A stretch of DNA of 17,568 bases. Origin: CAZNVG01 sp964576475. GTDB taxonomy: Bacteria > Patescibacteriota > Saccharimonadia > Saccharimonadales > CAZNVG01. The notes beneath the pieces were generated by a model that was given only the letters and a program-made list of their open reading frames with translations, did no database searches and was not told the DNA's origin. The stretch is from assembly GCA_964576475.1 (NCBI GenBank), contig CAZNVG010000022.1, positions 1 to 17,568 on the forward strand, written 5' to 3'. Position 1 is the first letter of the stretch; each line of letters opens with the position of its first letter. Of the stretch, positions 14,061-17,568 are shown one piece after another. A program made the position numbers and the translations under genes.

Positions 14061-14539
14061 AGACCTATTGTACCTGAGCCATGCGCGAAGGTAACTGCAG
14101 CAGCCAGCGCGTCGGCAGCGTCATCAGGCTTTGGGATCTGCTTGAGTCCAAGAATGACACGAACCATTTCTTGGATTTGTTTCTTATCCGCCTTGCCATA
14201 TCCCGTAAGCGCCATTTTGATTTGCATTGGGGTATATTCATGAATCTGCATTTTCGCCTGCGCCCCAACGAGCAGCGCAATACCGCGAGCTTGGCTCACT
14301 GTCATGACCGTGGTCACGTTTCTCCCAAAGAATAACTTCTCGATCACCATAACCTCAGGTTTGTTGGCTGCAATTATTTCTTGCAGGCAATCATGTATTT
14401 CAACAAGTCGCGCTTCGTCACTCTCGTCTTTGTGTGTACGAATAACACCAGCATCAAGCATAGTGAGCTTGGCGCCTTGTTTCTCAATCACACCAAATCC
14501 CATAATGCCCGTGCCGGGATCTATTCCTAAAATCTTCAT
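14057..14539 (-). CDS. ruvC: Holliday junction resolvase RuvC
   Basis: RuvC is the metal-dependent endonuclease that cuts the junction held by RuvAB. The 160-residue protein has the RNase H-like fold with the acidic residues visible: D7 in GIDPGT, E67 in VIEKLFF and the D139/D140/D143 cluster in PDDAADALA. Length is normal. The start overlaps the upstream monophosphatase-like gene by four bases, with no Shine-Dalgarno site, suggesting coupled translation. It is followed by ruvA in the common ruvC-ruvA order. Confidence 0.97.
   Translation of the reverse strand: MKILGIDPGTGIMGFGVIEKQGAKLTMLDAGVIRTHKDESDEARLVEIHDCLQEIIAANKPEVMVIEKLFFGRNVTTVMTVSQARGIALLVGAQAKMQIHEYTPMQIKMALTGYGKADKKQIQEMVRVILGLKQIPKPDDAADALAAAVTFAHGSGTIGL
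14067..14072 (-). promoter_or_regulatory. -10 box for a leaderless ruvA transcript
   Basis: TACAAT on the - strand lies exactly 6 bases before the ruvA ATG, inside the ruvC coding region. It is embedded in AGGTACAATAG, shared exactly with the ruvB upstream region. The -35 region has only weak similarity to consensus. Confidence 0.4.
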
Positions 14540-15297
14540 CGTTTGAGCAGTTTTAAGATTTGATCGTGCACTACTCCGTTTGAAAGTAAAAATCCGTTCT
14601 CGACTTGGTTGTATGCCGCTGAATTACCATAAAGATCCGTTACTTTGCCCCCCGACTCTTCGACGATGAGTTTGCTGGCTGCAATATCCCAAGGTTTAGG
14701 ACGCCCCATGATTGTTGCAGAAATTGCTCCTGTCGAAACAAGCATACTTCCGTATACAAAGCAGCGAAAGTTAAACCATTTAATGCCCATTTCATCTAGC
14801 GAATCTATCAACTGACCATTGGTCTTAAGTCCTTCTGCCGGTCTACTCGCCAGCGCAATATAGTGCAGTTCTTCCTCATGGATCATATTAATCGGAACGC
14901 CATTAAGCCAAGCGCCTCGACCTTTTATGGCAGTGAATAGTCGGTCTTGATATGGATCATAAATAACACCTACCCTCGGCTCATTATTCACAACGTACGC
15001 AATGGAAAAAGCAGACAAGGGCGCCCCCACACTGAATGGCTGCGTGCCGTCAATGGGATCAACTACCCACAGCTTGTCACGGTTTTCTTCGTAGGAAGCT
15101 TCTTCCCCTAATACGCCGTGGGTTGGAAATGTAGTCATGACTCGCTTGATAACCATCTCATTAATCGCAGTGTCCGTCGTTGTAAGCGGTGTATTGTCGT
15201 CCTTCCAAGTCGCTGTCACACCCTGACCGAATGCATGCAATGTTAATTGTCCTGCTTCTAGTGCAAGAGCTTTAGCAAACGCAAGCTGCTCGTTCAA
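14536..15297 (-). CDS. Inositol-monophosphatase-family phosphatase
   Basis: The 253-residue protein has the three metal-site motifs of the lithium-sensitive Mg-dependent phosphatase family: GEE (64-66), WVVDPIDGT (77-85) and KPWDIAA (201-207). Family members dephosphorylate inositol phosphates, histidinol phosphate, PAP or fructose-1,6-bisphosphate, and the sequence does not settle the substrate. The usual DGTxNF is DGTQPF here, a small change next to the active site. The start overlaps the upstream 2H gene by four bases, with a weak AAGG about 11 bases before the ATG. It is part of the comEC-to-ruvA gene run. Confidence 0.88.
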   Translation of the reverse strand: MNEQLAFAKALALEAGQLTLHAFGQGVTATWKDDNTPLTTTDTAINEMVIKRVMTTFPTHGVLGEEASYEENRDKLWVVDPIDGTQPFSVGAPLSAFSIAYVVNNEPRVGVIYDPYQDRLFTAIKGRGAWLNGVPINMIHEEELHYIALASRPAEGLKTNGQLIDSLDEMGIKWFNFRCFVYGSMLVSTGAISATIMGRPKPWDIAASKLIVEESGGKVTDLYGNSAAYNQVENGFLLSNGVVHDQILKLLKR

Positions 15298-15923
15298 AGC
15301 TGCACCTTGCCTGTTGCTGTAGTTACGTTTGAGCGTACTAAATCAAATCTAGAAACCAGTGCACGTGCCGTACCAAACTCAGCCATTTCAACCAGTGCGA
15401 TCGAAGGATAATCACCACTAAATTGCCGGATCTCTACTTGTGGAATATCTGATCTATCCTCAGAATATTTCGTGATAGTCAGGTGCGGCCTGAAAAAGCT
15501 TCCAATACTTGCCCATCCATATGTCTCGAGGTTGTGTTTTCGTTCGCCGTGCGCATGCCGAAGTCGCTCTTCGTCTTTGGCATACATGCCACTTCGCAGC
15601 GGATTGAGCGCTTCCAAAACTTGCTGCTGAAGCAGAGTAAGCTCTGACGGCTTTTCATATTCAACGTCATAGTAGCCAAAACTTGTGTTGTACTGTGTCG
15701 CTCTCAGTGCAAACTTTGTACATTCTTGTGCGATGTGCTTAATCCGCAGCAATGTTTCATCAACAGCGTCAGCTTCCAACATGAGCATGTAAAGAGATAC
15801 GTGTGGCAATGTTTTCTCCCCTCCAAGTGTTATCTGCTTACCATCTGGGGGGAGCTGTGCTGAATACTCTATTGCTGCCCGCGAGACACGTTCCTCTGGT
15901 AGCAGAACAACGTTGTAGCGCAT
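15294..15923 (-). CDS. 2H phosphoesterase / 2'-5' RNA ligase-like protein
   Basis: The 209-residue protein carries the paired HxS/T motifs of the 2H superfamily: HVS at 41-43 and HLT at 147-149, each followed by a hydrophobic strand. Related enzymes act on 2',3'-cyclic phosphates or 2'-5' linkages in RNA. A charged, His-containing segment lies between the motifs (about 115-131). The ATG at 15923 was chosen: it follows the yebC stop by one base, while the longer in-frame option at 15956 would overlap yebC by 32 bases and add an unconserved-looking N-terminus. Translation is probably by re-initiation after yebC. The substrate is unknown. Confidence 0.8.
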   Translation of the reverse strand: MRYNVVLLPEERVSRAAIEYSAQLPPDGKQITLGGEKTLPHVSLYMLMLEADAVDETLLRIKHIAQECTKFALRATQYNTSFGYYDVEYEKPSELTLLQQQVLEALNPLRSGMYAKDEERLRHAHGERKHNLETYGWASIGSFFRPHLTITKYSEDRSDIPQVEIRQFSGDYPSIALVEMAEFGTARALVSRFDLVRSNVTTATGKVQL

Positions 15924-15924
15924 A

Positions 15925-16653
15925 TCAGGAGACTTCAACACCTTCAGCAATATCAAAATTGCTATACGTATTTACTACGTCATCTAAATCATCGAGAGCG
16001 TTCATGAGGTTCATAACTTTACGTGCAGTGTTTGGGTCATCAATAAGTACGGTTGTGCCAGGAATATATGAGAGCTCAGCTTCGGCAACTTCTAGGTTGG
16101 CGGCCTTGATGGCCTCCCGTACCTTTGCGAGATCAGCCATTGCTGTATAGACAATAATCTCACCTTCCTCCTCGACTGCATCCTCTGCGCCAGCATCGAG
16201 AATGGTCAGCAGCGCGTCCTCGCCACTTGCCTTAACTCGTATAACTCCCTTGCGCGCGAACTGGAAAGCCACGCTACCCGGTTCTGCCATGTTTCCACCT
16301 GTTTTACTGAAGGCCAATCGGACCTCGGGATAGGTTCTGTTTTTATTGTCAGTTGCGCACTCAACTATTACCGCGATGCCGCCCGGACCATAGCCCTCGT
16401 AGGTGATTTCTTCCAGCTGTGCAGCAGATTTGTCGGCTACTCGCTGAATAGCTTTTTGGATGTTAGCAAGTGGCATATTTGCTGCCTTGGCTTTTTCAAT
16501 CGCCATGGCGAGAGAGGAGTTGACCGCCGGATCGGCGCCGCCACGCGCTGCGATTGCAATCTGATTACCGAGTTTCGTAAATACGGCACCTCGTTTTGCG
16601 TCGGTTGCTTCTTTTTGTCGCTTGATGGTCGACCACTTACTATGTCCTGACAT
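15925..16653 (-). CDS. yebC: YebC/PmpR-TACO1 family protein
   Basis: The 242-residue protein begins MSGHSKWSTIKRQK, the family hallmark, and has YEGYGPGGIAVIVE near 85-98. It was long annotated as a transcriptional regulator. More recent work on the family points to a ribosome-associated role in translation through difficult motifs such as polyproline. The ATG at 16653 matches the family start; an ATG six bases upstream would only add Met-Cys. A GGA lies 9 bases before the chosen start. The gene overlaps the end of comEC by 14 bases and is followed by ruvC/ruvA, a common neighbourhood for yebC. Confidence 0.95.
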   Translation of the reverse strand: MSGHSKWSTIKRQKEATDAKRGAVFTKLGNQIAIAARGGADPAVNSSLAMAIEKAKAANMPLANIQKAIQRVADKSAAQLEEITYEGYGPGGIAVIVECATDNKNRTYPEVRLAFSKTGGNMAEPGSVAFQFARKGVIRVKASGEDALLTILDAGAEDAVEEEGEIIVYTAMADLAKVREAIKAANLEVAEAELSYIPGTTVLIDDPNTARKVMNLMNALDDLDDVVNTYSNFDIAEGVEVS

Positions 16654-17568
16654 GCACATTTTTCCGTTTAACTACATGCATTGTATCACGGCTCGACCCC
16701 TGTTTTAAATACAGAGCGACTGTTATCCCAGCGATACCGGCGTATAGCACTAGCATCTGGACAGAACTCACAGAAATAGATGTGCTCGCCCACGATATAG
16801 CCGACAACTGCTCAACGACCTTCACAATAAGCCACAACATCAACCGCGCCGGCAGGGCGATAAAGCTCGAGAATAGGGGAGAGATCATTCCTGTTAGTCC
16901 AGCGACGATACTCAGCAGCATCGTTAGCGGAATAAAGGGGAGTATAAGCATATTTGCTAGTGGAGCAATTATCGAAAGCCTACCAAATGTGTACGCAATG
17001 AGCGGTGCGGTCATTACAACGGCTGCAGTTGACTCGACGAGTACTTGCTGCCAAAGTTTTGGAGATTTCCAGAGCCGACTTGAAACCAACGGTGCCAGAA
17101 TCAGGATCCCAAAGAAGGCCAAGAATGACAAATACCACCCTATATCACCACGCACATACATTGGATTAAGTAGACTCGTTATGGCGGCTGCAAGCAGGAG
17201 GAGGACGGCGGGCTTTGGTTCGCGACCAAAATACCATGCCGCCAGACTTAAGAGCGAAACAACTGCAGCTCGAACAATACTGGCACTGAAGCCTGTAACG
17301 AGCAAAAACCCAACTATGAGAAGCAAAGAAAAAACTAGCGATGTGCGAGGTGATAACTTGACGAAAAGCCGACGAGTTGCCCGAATAATAATCGTGAGAT
17401 TGTAACCCGATACGGCCACTAGATGCGTAAGCCCCACTATAGAAAGTCGCGTAGCAAGATCAGCGGACAAGCCGCTCTTGGCACCGACAAGCAAACCAAA
17501 TGCCAAGGAGGCACTCGGTTCAGGAAGACTATTAAGCAGCCCTGTTCGGAATCGATTACGTACTGCAT
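16640..17568 (-). CDS. comEC: ComEC/Rec2-type DNA uptake channel (5' end outside window)
   Basis: ComEC is the membrane channel that carries single-stranded DNA into the cytoplasm during natural transformation. The frame is open to the right edge, with 20 codons beyond the first in-frame TTG at 17506, so the start is outside. The visible 308 residues form the Competence domain: LPEPSASLAFGLLVG, then the signature GLTHLVAVSGYNL, then about seven or eight hydrophobic helices. The protein ends about 20 residues after the last helix in a basic tail, so the C-terminal metallo-beta-lactamase domain found in many ComEC proteins is absent. The 3' end overlaps yebC by 14 bases. Confidence 0.92.
   Translation of the reverse strand, partial: AVRNRFRTGLLNSLPEPSASLAFGLLVGAKSGLSADLATRLSIVGLTHLVAVSGYNLTIIIRATRRLFVKLSPRTSLVFSLLLIVGFLLVTGFSASIVRAAVVSLLSLAAWYFGREPKPAVLLLLAAAITSLLNPMYVRGDIGWYLSFLAFFGILILAPLVSSRLWKSPKLWQQVLVESTAAVVMTAPLIAYTFGRLSIIAPLANMLILPFIPLTMLLSIVAGLTGMISPLFSSFIALPARLMLWLIVKVVEQLSAISWASTSISVSSVQMLVLYAGIAGITVALYLKQGSSRDTMHVVKRKNVHVRT
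16680..16688 (-). promoter_or_regulatory. Possible internal promoter for yebC
   Basis: TG-A-TACAAT on the - strand lies within the last codons of comEC and would start transcription near 16673, about 20 bases before the yebC ATG. It could let yebC and the downstream ruv genes be expressed apart from comEC. There is no clear -35 box. Confidence 0.35.

Noticed and set aside
15924..15956. Longer N-terminus for the 2H phosphoesterase
   Set aside because: It would overlap yebC by 32 bases and adds residues with no family pattern; the ATG one base after the yebC stop is more natural.
16782..17405. 207-codon open frame on the + strand
   Set aside because: It is the antisense shadow of comEC, whose competence-domain signature is clear; the + frame has no recognisable protein pattern.

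Overview
The window looks like ordinary chromosome from a Candidate Phyla Radiation bacterium, most likely a Saccharibacterium (TM7). This is inferred from gene content and protein style: type IV pilus genes, ComEC, and a compact recA/ruvABC/yebC set with overlapping genes. There is no outer-membrane pilus gene (no PilQ, no PilP lipoprotein). TGA is used as a stop, so this is not a code-25 lineage. No database search was possible, so the phylum assignment is provisional. The window is gene-dense: 23 protein genes, no RNA genes, mobile elements or CRISPR seen, and no gene-free stretch over about 120 bases.

Left third (+ strand): the 3' part of pilB (assembly ATPase) and pilC (platform protein) are followed by a major-pilin-like gene with its own consensus promoter and a strong intrinsic terminator. 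Then comes a tightly overlapping pilM-pilN-pilO-small membrane protein operon. Its promoter is followed by a perfect 20-bp inverted repeat at the predicted transcription start.

Middle: recA and a small cupin-like gene are on the - strand. They are flanked by a second, divergent copy of the same four-gene cassette (pilM2-pilN2-pilO2-small protein), also on the - strand. A second pilin gene is divergent from pilM2. The two four-gene cassettes therefore face each other across recA, each with a pilin gene next to its pilM. This is the most distinctive feature of the window.

Right third (- strand): a comEC-yebC-2H phosphoesterase-inositol-monophosphatase-like-ruvC-ruvA run of overlapping or nearly abutting genes, then an unrecognised 257-residue gene, ruvB, and a membrane-anchored PH-domain protein.

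Functionally, DNA could be captured by a type IV pilus, passed through ComEC, paired by RecA and resolved by RuvABC. The window thus holds much of a plausible DNA-uptake-to-recombination pathway. A second theme is promoter architecture. Several first genes (ruvA, ruvB, the PH gene, the 257-residue gene, pilM2, pilin 2) have a -10 box only 6 to 10 bases before the ATG and no good Shine-Dalgarno site. Most genes inside the pil operons do have one. This suggests frequent leaderless transcription.
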